A stretch of DNA of 51,860 nt, from assembly GCA_018820395.1 (NCBI GenBank), contig JAHJOG010000053.1:1-51860 (forward strand), in the 5' to 3' direction. Source of the stretch: Gammaproteobacteria bacterium (GTDB lineage: Bacteria; Pseudomonadota; Gammaproteobacteria; Burkholderiales; Burkholderiaceae_C). The notes under the pieces were generated by a model. That model made no database searches, was not told where the DNA came from, and saw only the letters and a list, made by a program, of their open reading frames with translations. The position numbers were made by a program, and so were the translations under genes. Of this stretch, positions 27,439-36,172 are shown piece after piece. The first letter of the stretch is position 1. Each line of letters begins with the position of its first letter.

Positions 27439-30400
27439 GCACCCTCGCCCAGCTATTCGATTCCCACACAGATCGCCTGCCCGACTCGCTGGCCTATGCC
27501 TGGCTCACGGAAGATCTTTCGCTCGACCAATCGACCACCTATGCCGAACTGAGGCGTCAGGTGGTCAGCGCCGCTGCCTGGATCGCGGAAACGACGCGCC
27601 CCGGCGACCGCGTTCTGCTGGCGTTTCCTCCCGGGCTCGACTTCGTTCGCGCGTTCTGGGCCTGCATCGTGGCCGGGCGCGTGGCCGTGCCCGTGGCTGC
27701 GCCCGATCCGCATCGCCTGCACCAGGGTGCGCCGCGTCTGCGCAGCGTGATCGTCGACTCGCGTGCGGCGCTCGTCCTCACGACCGAAGCCTTGCTCGAT
27801 GCGGCTTCGGCAGCGCTCGATCCCGGCACCTTCACGCAAGCGCGCTGGATGGCCCTGCCCGCACGGGATCGGCTCAGCGACGAAACGCAGGGCTTCGAGC
27901 GGCCCGTGATCGATTCGAACACTCTGGCCTATCTGCAGTACACGTCGGGCTCCACGTCCACGCCGCGCGGCGTGCGAATCACGCACGGCAACGTCATGGC
28001 CAACGTGGCATCGCTGATCGAGGCGACCCACGCCGGCAGAGATACCCGGGTGCTCAACTGGCTGCCGCACTTTCACGACTACGGGCTGGTCTTCGGCGTG
28101 ATCGCGCCCTTCGTGGCGGGCGGATGCAGCATCCTGATGTCGCCGATGAGTTTTCTGCGCCGGCCGCGGCGCTGGCTCGAAGCGATCGAGGCCCAGCGGA
28201 TCACGCACTGCGGTGCGCCGGGCTCGGCCTATGCGGCCTGCATCCAGGCACTCGGAGGCCGACCGTTCGAAGGCGATCTCACCAGCCTGGTGTCGCTCAC
28301 CTGCGGTGCGGAGCCGATCCGACCTGAGATGGTCGACGATCTTCTCGCGGCTTTCGGCCAGGCCGGCCTGCGACCTGGCGTCTTCATGCCCTGCTACGGG
28401 CTGGCCGAATCGGTACTCGGCGTGACCATCGGCGGGCAACGCCCGCAGCCGCTCATCGTCGAAGCCGATGCCGAGGCTTTGCAGGCACACCGCTTCGTGG
28501 CGGCCGATGCCGCATCGCCGCGCACCGGTCGACGGCTCGTGGGATGCGGGCGGCCGTTGCCGGGCGTGGCGCTGGAAATCGTCGACCCGGTGACGGGCCG
28601 ACGCGCATCACCCGGCGCTGTCGGCGAGATCTGGGTCAGTTCGCCGAGCGTCGGTGGCGGCTACTGGATGCAGGCGGAGGCAACGCAAGCGGTGTTTGGC
28701 GGACGCCTCGATGGCGCCGAAGGCAGCGCGTGGCTGCGCACCGGCGACCTGGGCTTCGTCCACGAGTCGGAACTGTTCGTCACCGGGAGGCTGAAGGACC
28801 TGATCATCGTCCACGGCGAGAACCACTACCCGCAGGACATCGAGTGGACGGCCGAGCGCGCGCATGCCGACCTGCGGCCGAACCACGGGATCGCGTTTTC
28901 CATCGATACGCCCGAGGGCGAAGGCATCGTCCTGGCGCTCGAACTCGCGCGACGCACCACCGAGCCCGACCCCGAGGCCATCTTTCTCGATGTGCGGCGT
29001 GCACTCGCCGTCGGGCATGCGCTGCCGCTCCACACGCTGTTGCTGTGTCGTGCGGGCACGCTGCCACGCACGTCGAGCGGCAAGCTGCAGCGGGCACCTT
29101 GCCGGGCGCTTTACCTGTCGGGCAAGCTCGCCACCGTGGCCCAGTTCCGTGGCGACGCCCGCACGCTGCAGCCCGACGACGAACCCGGGGCCCAACGCGC
29201 GCAGGAGCGCGCTGCGCAGGTGATGCCGCATGACGAGGTCGAGCAGGAGGTCTGGCGCATCTGGCGCGAGGTGCTCGGCACGCCCTCGTTCGGCGTGAAC
29301 GAAAGCTTCTTCGAGCTCGGCGGCAGTTCGCTGCGCATGACCCAGGTGCTGTCGCGGATCAACGCGCGCTTTCATGTCGAGCTGCCCCTGGCGGACGTCT
29401 TCGAACACGCGAGCGTGGCGGCCTTGGCGGAGCAGATCCGGATGCGGCTCGACAGCGTCCGCTCCGGCGCCGTTGCGGCGGTCCCTCCACCCGGCATCGA
29501 GCGGGTCGAGCGCGGCGAGCCGCTGCCCGCGTCGTTGTCGCAGCGCCGCATGTGGGTGATCCAGCATTTCGATCCGGCGTCCACGGCGTACAACGTGCCG
29601 ATCGCGATCCGCGTGCGTGGCGCCTTCGATCGCGCGGTGTGCCAACAGGCGCTCGACCTGATGATCGAGCGGCACGAAGGTTTGCGAACTTGTTTCGTCA
29701 TGCGTGACGAGCCGATGCAGTGGATCGAGCCGCGCCTGTCGGTGCCCATCGAATGGATTGACCTGAGCCACTTGCCCGAGGCGCAGCGCAATGCGCACGC
29801 GCGCGAGTTGCTCGCCCACCGGCTCTCGCAGCCCTTCGATCTGTCGATGGCGCCGCTGCACCGCCCCACGCTGCTGCGGCTGGGCGAACGCGAGCACGTG
29901 CTGTTCTGGCTGATCCACCATGCCATCGTCGACAACTGGTCGGCCGCGCTGTTGATGCGCGAAGCGCTGGTGGCCTATGGCGAATTGCTGGACGGCCGAT
30001 CGCCGCCGTCGACGCCGCCCGAGGTCGAATACGCCGACTACGCGGCATGGCAGCGGCGCCCCGAATCGGTCGAGGCGCGCAAGCCCCACCTGGCCTACTG
30101 GACCGACAACCTGAGCGGCTTGCCGGATCTCGACCTGCCGACCGAGTTCCCGCGCCCCGCCAAGGCGAGCTTCAAGGGCGCGCGGGTGTCGGCCGACCTG
30201 CCCGCGCGGTTGCGCGAAGCCATGCGGCAGTTCGAGACGCGCGAGGCCGTCACGCCGTTCGTGGTCTATCTGGCCGCCTTCGTGCTCATGCTGTCGCGCC
30301 AGGCACGCAGCGAAGACGTCGCGGTGGGCACGCCGATCGCCAACCGTCACCGCTTCGCGTCGGAGCTGTTGCTGGGCACGCTGGTCAACACGCTGGTGAT

Positions 30401-32654
30401 GCGCACCGATCTCTCGGGCGACCCGAGCTTCACCGAACTCGTGCACCGTGTGCGCAAGAACGCGCTCGAAGCGCATGCCCACCAGGACGCGCCTTTCGAC
30501 GAACTCATCGACGCGCTGGGCCACGACCGGACTGCGCAACCCCAGGGACCGGTGCGGGTGTTGTTCAACGTGCTGAACGCGCCGGTCGGTCGACTCGATT
30601 TTCATGGGCTGGAGATCGACGAGTTCGACTTCGAACGCACCGCGGCGCAGTTCGATCTGTCGATGCACATCGACACCGAGTTCTCGCACCGCGTTCATCT
30701 CGAATACGCCACCGATCTCTACACGGCACTCGGCGCCGAGCGACAACTCGAGAACTACCTGGCCCTGGTCGAGCAGCTTCTCGAGCAGCCGGAACGACCG
30801 GTGTCCGAATGCGAAATGGTGTCTCCCGTGCAGATGAGTCTGCTGCGCCACGGCTGGAACGGCGCCAAGTCGCCGCTGGGTGGCGAGCTGCTGGTTCATC
30901 GGCTGCTGCACCTGGACGATCCGAGCGTGCGCGACCGCGTCGCGGTGATCGATGCCGACGGTGCTTCGCTGACCTTCGGCGACGTGGACGCGCTCAGCAA
31001 CGGCCTCGCGCACGCACTGCGACAACGCGGCATTGCGCGCGGTCAGCGCGTGGGACTGTGCATCCCGCGCAGCCCCGACATGCTGATCGCCGAGCTGGCC
31101 GTGATGAAGTCCGGTGCGGCCTACGTGCCGCTCGATCCCGAATACCCGGTCGACCGGTTGCGCTTCATGGCCGTCGACGCCGAGCTGTCGGCCGTGCTGA
31201 CGCACGAAGCGTCGAGCGCGATCGTCGACGGACTCGACATTCCGACGCTGCGTCTGGACGATGAATCGCTCATGCGCGACCAGCCAGAGCATGCGCTGGC
31301 CGCCAATGCCGAGCTGGACGCGACGCCTTCGGACGAGGCTTACATCATCTACACCTCGGGGTCCACCGGGCAGCCGAAGGGCGTGCGCATGCCGCATCTC
31401 GGCGTGGTGAACTTTCTGCACGGCATGGTGAAGATGCCCGGGCTCACGTCGGACGACTGTCTGGTGGCGATCACCAGCCCGTCTTTCGATCCATCGGTGC
31501 TCGATCTGATGCTGCCTTTGCTGGTGCGTGCCCGGGTGGTGATCGCGTCGCATGCGCAGGCGCACGACCCTAAGGCGCTTCGCGATCTGCTCGAACGGCA
31601 CCGTGCCACGCTGATGCAGGCCACGCCGTCGGCCTGGCGCATGCTGATCGACACCGGTTGGATGGGCTCGCCCAGCTTCCGCGCGCTGATCGGCGGCGAG
31701 GCGCTGCCGCCGGCGCTGGCCGAACGCCTGATGGAGCGCACGGGAGAGCTCTGGAACATCTACGGGCCGACCGAATCGACGGTCTGGACCACCGCCTGGC
31801 GGGTGCAGGCACCCCGCGACGGCATTTCGATCGGGCGGCCGATCGACAACACCTCGGTGTGGGTGCTCGACGAGCACGGCATCACCTGCCCGATCGGCGT
31901 GCCCGGCGAGCTCTACATCGGCGGCGTGGGCGTGGCGCCCGGCTATTGGCGTCGCGACGAACTGACCGTCGAACGTTTTCTTCCCGACCCGTTCTCCGAT
32001 GCGCCGGGCGACCGCCTCTACCGTACCGGCGATCTCGGCCGGTGGCGGCACGACGGCCTGCTCGAGCACCTGGGACGCGCCGACCACCAGGTCAAGCTGC
32101 GCGGACACCGTGTCGAGATGGGCGAGATCGAATCGGCGCTGCTGGACCATCCGGACGTGGCGCATTGCGTTGCCGTCACGCGCGAAGAGACCGAGGGCGA
32201 CGTGCGTCTGGTGGCCTACGCCGTGGCGCGGGACCACACCACGCCGACGGCGACTTCGTTTCGCGACCACCTTCGGGCCCGGCTGCCCGAGTACATGATT
32301 CCGCAGCACTTCGTCCTCCTGGATGTCATGCCGCAACTCCCGAACGGCAAGGTGAATCGCGCTGCGCTGCCTGCGCCGGTCATCGAGGCGGTGTTGGCGG
32401 ACGGGCGAGGCTATCTGCCGCCCGAAACGCACAGCGAACGCGTCATCGCCGACATCTGGGCGGAGCTCCTGGGCGTTCCGGACATCAGCCGGACCGACAA
32501 TTTCTTCGACCTCGGCGGGCATTCGCTCCTGGCGATGCGCGCGGTCACGGCCACCGAAGCCATGCTGGGCTGGAAGATCGCTCCACGGCGGCTTATCTAC
32601 GAGAGCCTGCAACAGGTGGCGCGCGAAGAGAACCTCGCGACTTCGCCGGTCTAA
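27435..32654 (+). CDS. FAAL-type NRPS: fatty acyl-AMP ligase, carrier, condensation, adenylation, carrier
   Basis: A 1739-residue megasynthase. Residues about 1-560 form a fatty acyl-AMP ligase: YTSGST at 169, then HFHDYGLVFGVIAPF and SPMSFLRRPRRWL, both typical of FAALs. A carrier domain follows (LGGSS, phosphopantetheine Ser at 632). The condensation domain has HHAIVDN at 828-834, with Asn where Gly is common. The adenylation domain has YTSGSTGQPKG from 1306, and its specificity residues read D-P-L-Q-I-G-I-V-W plus the usual Lys. This is close to the glycine code D-I-L-Q-L-G-L-I-W-K. A last carrier domain has LGGHS (Ser 1697). There is no thioesterase or reductase, so the acyl-glycyl product stays bound until another enzyme releases it. 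The start is the ATG at 27435, coupled to a leader ORF; TTG at 27390 is the alternative. Confidence 0.9.
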   Translation: MSTLAQLFDSHTDRLPDSLAYAWLTEDLSLDQSTTYAELRRQVVSAAAWIAETTRPGDRVLLAFPPGLDFVRAFWACIVAGRVAVPVAAPDPHRLHQGAPRLRSVIVDSRAALVLTTEALLDAASAALDPGTFTQARWMALPARDRLSDETQGFERPVIDSNTLAYLQYTSGSTSTPRGVRITHGNVMANVASLIEATHAGRDTRVLNWLPHFHDYGLVFGVIAPFVAGGCSILMSPMSFLRRPRRWLEAIEAQRITHCGAPGSAYAACIQALGGRPFEGDLTSLVSLTCGAEPIRPEMVDDLLAAFGQAGLRPGVFMPCYGLAESVLGVTIGGQRPQPLIVEADAEALQAHRFVAADAASPRTGRRLVGCGRPLPGVALEIVDPVTGRRASPGAVGEIWVSSPSVGGGYWMQAEATQAVFGGRLDGAEGSAWLRTGDLGFVHESELFVTGRLKDLIIVHGENHYPQDIEWTAERAHADLRPNHGIAFSIDTPEGEGIVLALELARRTTEPDPEAIFLDVRRALAVGHALPLHTLLLCRAGTLPRTSSGKLQRAPCRALYLSGKLATVAQFRGDARTLQPDDEPGAQRAQERAAQVMPHDEVEQEVWRIWREVLGTPSFGVNESFFELGGSSLRMTQVLSRINARFHVELPLADVFEHASVAALAEQIRMRLDSVRSGAVAAVPPPGIERVERGEPLPASLSQRRMWVIQHFDPASTAYNVPIAIRVRGAFDRAVCQQALDLMIERHEGLRTCFVMRDEPMQWIEPRLSVPIEWIDLSHLPEAQRNAHARELLAHRLSQPFDLSMAPLHRPTLLRLGEREHVLFWLIHHAIVDNWSAALLMREALVAYGELLDGRSPPSTPPEVEYADYAAWQRRPESVEARKPHLAYWTDNLSGLPDLDLPTEFPRPAKASFKGARVSADLPARLREAMRQFETREAVTPFVVYLAAFVLMLSRQARSEDVAVGTPIANRHRFASELLLGTLVNTLVMRTDLSGDPSFTELVHRVRKNALEAHAHQDAPFDELIDALGHDRTAQPQGPVRVLFNVLNAPVGRLDFHGLEIDEFDFERTAAQFDLSMHIDTEFSHRVHLEYATDLYTALGAERQLENYLALVEQLLEQPERPVSECEMVSPVQMSLLRHGWNGAKSPLGGELLVHRLLHLDDPSVRDRVAVIDADGASLTFGDVDALSNGLAHALRQRGIARGQRVGLCIPRSPDMLIAELAVMKSGAAYVPLDPEYPVDRLRFMAVDAELSAVLTHEASSAIVDGLDIPTLRLDDESLMRDQPEHALAANAELDATPSDEAYIIYTSGSTGQPKGVRMPHLGVVNFLHGMVKMPGLTSDDCLVAITSPSFDPSVLDLMLPLLVRARVVIASHAQAHDPKALRDLLERHRATLMQATPSAWRMLIDTGWMGSPSFRALIGGEALPPALAERLMERTGELWNIYGPTESTVWTTAWRVQAPRDGISIGRPIDNTSVWVLDEHGITCPIGVPGELYIGGVGVAPGYWRRDELTVERFLPDPFSDAPGDRLYRTGDLGRWRHDGLLEHLGRADHQVKLRGHRVEMGEIESALLDHPDVAHCVAVTREETEGDVRLVAYAVARDHTTPTATSFRDHLRARLPEYMIPQHFVLLDVMPQLPNGKVNRAALPAPVIEAVLADGRGYLPPETHSERVIADIWAELLGVPDISRTDNFFDLGGHSLLAMRAVTATEAMLGWKIAPRRLIYESLQQVAREENLATSPV

Positions 32655-32688
32655 CGCGGCCATCGGCTGCCGCCCGCATTTCCGCATT

Positions 32689-32744
32689 CGGATTTCGGAT
32701 TTCGGATTTCGGATTTCGGATTTCGGATTTCGGATTTCGAATTT
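32689..32744. repeat. Heptanucleotide tandem repeat (CGGATTT)7 plus one variant unit
   Basis: Seven exact copies of CGGATTT (32689-32737) are followed by CGAATTT. The array lies between the synthase stop (32654) and the peroxiredoxin ATG (32797), in the only 142-base gap there. Seven is not a multiple of the helical turn or of three, so copy number changes would shift spacing of any promoter or leader element. Confidence 0.9.
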
Positions 32745-32796
32745 GCCGGCGACCGGCTTATGCTGTCCGGCCGACCATCCATTCGAAGGAGACGCC

Positions 32797-33456
32797 ATGT
32801 CATTGCGCATCAACGATCTTGCCCCCGATTTCAAGGCCAACACGACGCAGGGCCCCATCAGTTTCCACGACTGGATCGGCGACAGCTGGGCCATCCTGTT
32901 TTCGCACCCGAAGGATTTCACCCCGGTCTGCACCACCGAGCTTGGGTACATGGCCAAGATCGAGCCCGAGTTCACGAAGCGCAACGCCAAGCTGATCGGA
33001 CTGAGCGTGGATCCGGTCGATGCGCACGACCGTTGGGCCAAGGACATCGAGGAAACCCAGGGCTATCTGCCGAAGTACCCGATGATCGGCGACACCGACC
33101 TGGCGGTGGCCAAGCTCTACAACATGCTGCCGGCCGAAGAGCCCGGCACGTCCGAGGGGCGGACCGCTGCCACCAACGCGACAGTGCGCTCGGTGTTCGT
33201 GATCGGCCCCGACAAGCGCATCAAGCTGATGCTGACCTATCCGATGACCACGGGCCGTAACTTCGACGAGATCCTGCGGGTTCTCGACTCGATGCAGCTC
33301 ACGGCGAAGCACAAGGTCGCCACGCCCGCCAACTGGCAGAGCGGCGATGACGTGATCATTGCTGGCTCGGTGTCCGACGAAGAAGCCAAGACGCTCTATC
33401 CCGACGGTTGGAAGGCGCCGAAGCCCTATTTGCGGGTGGTCAAGCAGCCAGGCTGA
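32797..33456 (+). CDS. Peroxiredoxin, Prx6 (1-Cys-like) type
   Basis: A 219-residue thiol peroxidase that reduces peroxides. The peroxidatic Cys is in FTPVCTTE near residue 47, with Arg in the RTAATNATVRSVFVI region typical of the Prx6 group. The C-terminal domain (KVATPANWQSGDDVII, YLRVVKQP) matches Prx6 length (about 220). A strong ribosome site (GAAGGAG) precedes the ATG. It is co-directional with the upstream synthase gene, but the repeat array lies between them. Confidence 0.9.
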   Translation: MSLRINDLAPDFKANTTQGPISFHDWIGDSWAILFSHPKDFTPVCTTELGYMAKIEPEFTKRNAKLIGLSVDPVDAHDRWAKDIEETQGYLPKYPMIGDTDLAVAKLYNMLPAEEPGTSEGRTAATNATVRSVFVIGPDKRIKLMLTYPMTTGRNFDEILRVLDSMQLTAKHKVATPANWQSGDDVIIAGSVSDEEAKTLYPDGWKAPKPYLRVVKQPG

Positions 33457-33480
33457 GCCGCACGCCGGCAGCCGGAGCGA

Positions 33481-34170
33481 TCAGCTCGCCAGGCCCTGCT
33501 CGACCATGTTCAAAAGCCGCTGGCCCAGCGCTCCGACTTGTTCGTGCGACAGGCTTTGCAGCGGCCCGTCGATGACCAGGAGGGCCATGCCGTGCACCGC
33601 CGACCAGGCCAGGTATTCGGCGCCCGGGCGCCGTTCGTGCGGCATCGCGCCCGCGTCCACCAACTGATCGAGCGCAGCGCCGAGCAACTCGAACGGGTGC
33701 AGGCCTCGACGCGCATGCGGCACTGAGTCCAATGTTTCGGTGGATGCGTCGCTCGATGCATCGCCCGCCGCGTCGAGTTTCGGCCCGAAGGCGGTCCGAA
33801 ACAGCCCGGTTTCGGCGAGAGCGAACCGCAGATAACCGGAGCCCACGGCGCGCAGCTTGGCGCGTGCAGCGTCGGCGGGAGTCGGCTGGGGTGGAATCTC
33901 GGACAGCTCTTGCTGCATGGCTTCAGCCGCAGATCGCAGGGCCTCCGCGCGCACCGCCTGCAAGAGCGCCTGCCGGCTGGCGAAGTGCCGGTAGGCCGCA
34001 TTGGGCACCACCCCGGCGCGGCGGGTGGCCTCGCGCAGCACGACCGCATCCGGGCCACCGGCCCGCGCCAGCGCCACCCCGGCTTCGAGCAGCGCGCGGC
34101 GCAGGTCGCCATGCCGGTAGGTGCTGCGCACTTGCGGGTCGGCGGGAGGATCTTGGGCAGCCAATTTCAT
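33481..34170 (-). CDS. TetR family transcriptional regulator (divergent from VOC gene)
   Basis: A regulator of 229 residues. The helix-turn-helix lies in the first 70 residues (YRHGDLRRALLEAGVALAR, then AGVVPNAAYRHFASRQALLQAV). The ligand domain is of unknown specificity. Start is uncertain: ATG at 34170 or at 34185. The 34185 option would put an inverted repeat inside the coding start. The gene is divergent from the VOC protein and may repress itself and that gene. Confidence 0.8.
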   Translation of the reverse strand: MKLAAQDPPADPQVRSTYRHGDLRRALLEAGVALARAGGPDAVVLREATRRAGVVPNAAYRHFASRQALLQAVRAEALRSAAEAMQQELSEIPPQPTPADAARAKLRAVGSGYLRFALAETGLFRTAFGPKLDAAGDASSDASTETLDSVPHARRGLHPFELLGAALDQLVDAGAMPHERRPGAEYLAWSAVHGMALLVIDGPLQSLSHEQVGALGQRLLNMVEQGLAS

Positions 34171-34184
34171 GTGGACAGCGTCCA
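34170..34184. promoter_or_regulatory. Inverted-repeat operator candidate 1 (TetR)
   Basis: TGTGGACAGCGTCCA contains the perfect inverted repeat TGGAC-AGC-GTCCA. It overlaps the regulator's start codons on the other strand. It shares TGTGGAC-R-GCGT with the site at 34204. Confidence 0.5.
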
Positions 34185-34203
34185 TTCTGTCTGATATCGT
34201 CTT

Positions 34204-34220
34204 TGTGGACGGCGTACACA
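34204..34220. promoter_or_regulatory. Inverted-repeat operator candidate 2 (TetR)
   Basis: TGTGGACGGCGTACACA is an imperfect inverted repeat with the same centre as site 1. The two sites begin 34 bases apart, about three helical turns, as expected for paired dimers on one DNA face. Confidence 0.5.
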
Positions 34221-34307
34221 AATGCCCTGCGTTCATCCGATTCACACGGATCGCGGGGCCGACCATGATGAACGCCCTCACCAACCCATCGACACAAGGA
34301 GCCAACG

Positions 34308-34730
34308 ATGCTTGTCCAACCCTATTTATTCTTCGACGGTCGCTGCGAGGAGGCGCTGGAGTTCTATCGCAGCGCTCTCGGCGCGGAGATCGGCGATCTC
34401 ATGCGCTTCAAGGACAGCCCGGAGCCGCCGCAGGCCGCCGAAGGCTGCATGCCCGGCGCCATGGACATGAACAAGGTGATGCACGCCTCGTTCAAGGTCG
34501 GGGAAACGACCATCATGGCTTCGGACGGTCGCAACACAGGCAAGCCCGTGTTCCAGGGCTTTTCGCTGAGCTTGGCGGCGGCGAACGAGTCCGAGGCCCA
34601 GCGCCTGTTCGACCGACTGGCAGACGGCGGTCAGGTGCAGATGCCGCTCGGCAAGACCTTCTTCGCGGCGGCCTTCGGGATGGTGGCCGATCGCTTCGGC
34701 GTGTCGTGGATGGTGATGGCAGAGGCCTGA
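34308..34730 (+). CDS. VOC family (PhnB-like glyoxalase-fold) protein
   Basis: A 140-residue protein of the PhnB-like branch of the vicinal-oxygen-chelate family. PYLFFDGRCEEALEFYRSAL and HASFKVGETTIMASDG are typical, as is the Cys-Gln-like loop. Despite the name of the family, it is not part of the phn locus here. The function is unknown. AAGGAG precedes the ATG. Divergent from the TetR gene with two palindromes in between, suggesting regulation by it. Confidence 0.85.
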   Translation: MLVQPYLFFDGRCEEALEFYRSALGAEIGDLMRFKDSPEPPQAAEGCMPGAMDMNKVMHASFKVGETTIMASDGRNTGKPVFQGFSLSLAAANESEAQRLFDRLADGGQVQMPLGKTFFAAAFGMVADRFGVSWMVMAEA

Positions 34731-34741
34731 GGTTCGAATGT

Positions 34742-35455
34742 TCAGCCCTTGGCCGCGCCGCGCAGGGTGGCCGCGGTCTGACCGAACAGCAGCTTCTTGC
34801 CTTCCTCGGTGACGCCAGGGCGCTGGCCGAAGGCATCGCCTCGGGCATAGGCCTGCACGGTCGCAGGACGCGCGGCAATGGCGTCGAACCATCGGTGCAG
34901 ATGGGGAAAGTCGTCCAGGTTCTGCTGCTGGCGCTTGTGCGGCACGACCCACGGGTAGGCCGCCATGTCGGCGATCGTGTAGTCGGCACCGGCCAGGAAG
35001 TCGTGCTCGGCAAGGCGCCGGTCCATGACGCCGTAGAGCCGGTTCGTCTCGTTGACGTAGCGCCGGATGGCGTAGTCGAGCTTCTCCGGCGCGTAGGTGC
35101 CGAAGTGGTGGTTCTGCCCGGCCATGGGCCCGAGGCCGCCGACCTGCCAGAAGAGCCATTCCATCACCACCTTTCGGCCGCGCAGGTCGGCGGGCATGAA
35201 GCGACCGGTCTTCTCGGCCAGGTACATGAGGATCGCACCAGACTCGAACACCGTGATCTTCTCGCCGCCATCCGCAGGCGCATGGTCGATCAGCGCCGGC
35301 ATGCGGTTGTTGGGCGAAAAGGCGAGGAACTCCGGCTTGAACTGGTCGCCGGCACTGATGTCGACGCCATGGATCTGGTAGTCGAGCCCCGCTTCTTCCA
35401 GGAACAGGGTGATCTTGTGCCCATTGGGCGTGGGCCAGTAATAGAGATCGATCAT
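34742..35455 (-). CDS. Glutathione S-transferase family protein (YfcG/Nu-like)
   Basis: A 237-residue GST. The thioredoxin-like half begins MIDLYYWPTPNGHKITLFLE, where TPNG is typical of YghU/YfcG-type disulfide-bond oxidoreductases. The conserved SPNNRMPAL and VFESGAILMYLAE are in place. The C-terminal helical half includes QVGGLGPMAGQNHHF. The gene's start overlaps the TetR gene upstream in ATGA, so both are one unit and the TetR may control the GST. Confidence 0.88.
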   Translation of the reverse strand: MIDLYYWPTPNGHKITLFLEEAGLDYQIHGVDISAGDQFKPEFLAFSPNNRMPALIDHAPADGGEKITVFESGAILMYLAEKTGRFMPADLRGRKVVMEWLFWQVGGLGPMAGQNHHFGTYAPEKLDYAIRRYVNETNRLYGVMDRRLAEHDFLAGADYTIADMAAYPWVVPHKRQQQNLDDFPHLHRWFDAIAARPATVQAYARGDAFGQRPGVTEEGKKLLFGQTAATLRGAAKG

Positions 35456-36126
35456 GAGCGGTCCTTTGCGTTGTTCGATGGGGTGGATGGGTTGGGTGAA
35501 AAACCGGATGCCATGGCCGATGCGCCCGCCGCATCGAGCGGGTGGACATCGAGCAGGGCGAGCGCCGGACGAACGGCGCCTTCGAGCAAGGCGCGCTCGG
35601 GACGGCTGCGCGCGAGCACCCGCAGCCCGAGCAGGAGGCTGAGCAGCAGACGCGCGAGGTCGTCGGCGTCGTGTTGCACGGCGATATCGCCCACGCGCTG
35701 ACCGGCCTGCACGCTGCGTCGGAAGAAGCTTTCGATCAAACGAAGCTCGGTCGCGACGGCGCGCTGGAACACCGCGTCGTGCGGCGCCACGTCGAGCGCG
35801 GCATTGACCAGCAGACAGCCGCGGCGTTCGCTGTCGCCGACGGATCGCTCGATGATTTCGTCGAAGAACGCAGCAATGGCGGCGCGCGGCGCGGCCACGC
35901 CTTCGAGCTGCGCGATCCGGGCGCGCACCCCGCGGTCGAGGTAGTGCTCGAGGGCTTTCGCATAGAGCGCACGCTTGTCGCCGAAGGCGTTGTACAGGCT
36001 GGCGCTGGTGAGGCCCATGTCCTTGGCCAGGTCGCGCACCGAGGTGCCGCCGAAGCCATGCCGCCAGAAGCAGCGCACCGCCGCGTCCAGCACAGTGTTC
36101 TCGTCGAATTCTCTCGGTCGTGCCAT
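35452..36126 (-). CDS. TetR family transcriptional regulator (coupled to GST)
   Basis: A 224-residue regulator. N-terminal helix-turn-helix is in FDENTVLDAAVRCFWRHGFG and DLAKDMGLTSASLYNAFGDK. The C-terminal ligand domain resembles TetR_C types found near GSTs and drug-type enzymes. It shares a four-base overlap with the downstream GST. A decayed GST gene lies divergently on the other side, which may once have been its target. Confidence 0.85.
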   Translation of the reverse strand: MARPREFDENTVLDAAVRCFWRHGFGGTSVRDLAKDMGLTSASLYNAFGDKRALYAKALEHYLDRGVRARIAQLEGVAAPRAAIAAFFDEIIERSVGDSERRGCLLVNAALDVAPHDAVFQRAVATELRLIESFFRRSVQAGQRVGDIAVQHDADDLARLLLSLLLGLRVLARSRPERALLEGAVRPALALLDVHPLDAAGASAMASGFSPNPSTPSNNAKDRS

Positions 36127-36172
36127 GCCATGTATTATGGAACATCCGATCCAAAACCCTTCTGGAGCCCGG

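Noticed and set aside
32689..32744. CRISPR-like array
   Set aside because: Units are seven bases, contiguous and without spacers. It is a simple tandem repeat.
28608..33047. Very long minus-strand frame opposite the synthase gene
   Set aside because: It is a mirror of a GC-rich coding gene and contains no recognisable motif. It also crosses the repeat and the next gene.
34265..34400. ATG-rich start upstream of the VOC gene as a separate gene
   Set aside because: The frame after ATG 34265 runs out of phase through the VOC gene and has no ribosome site like the one at 34308.
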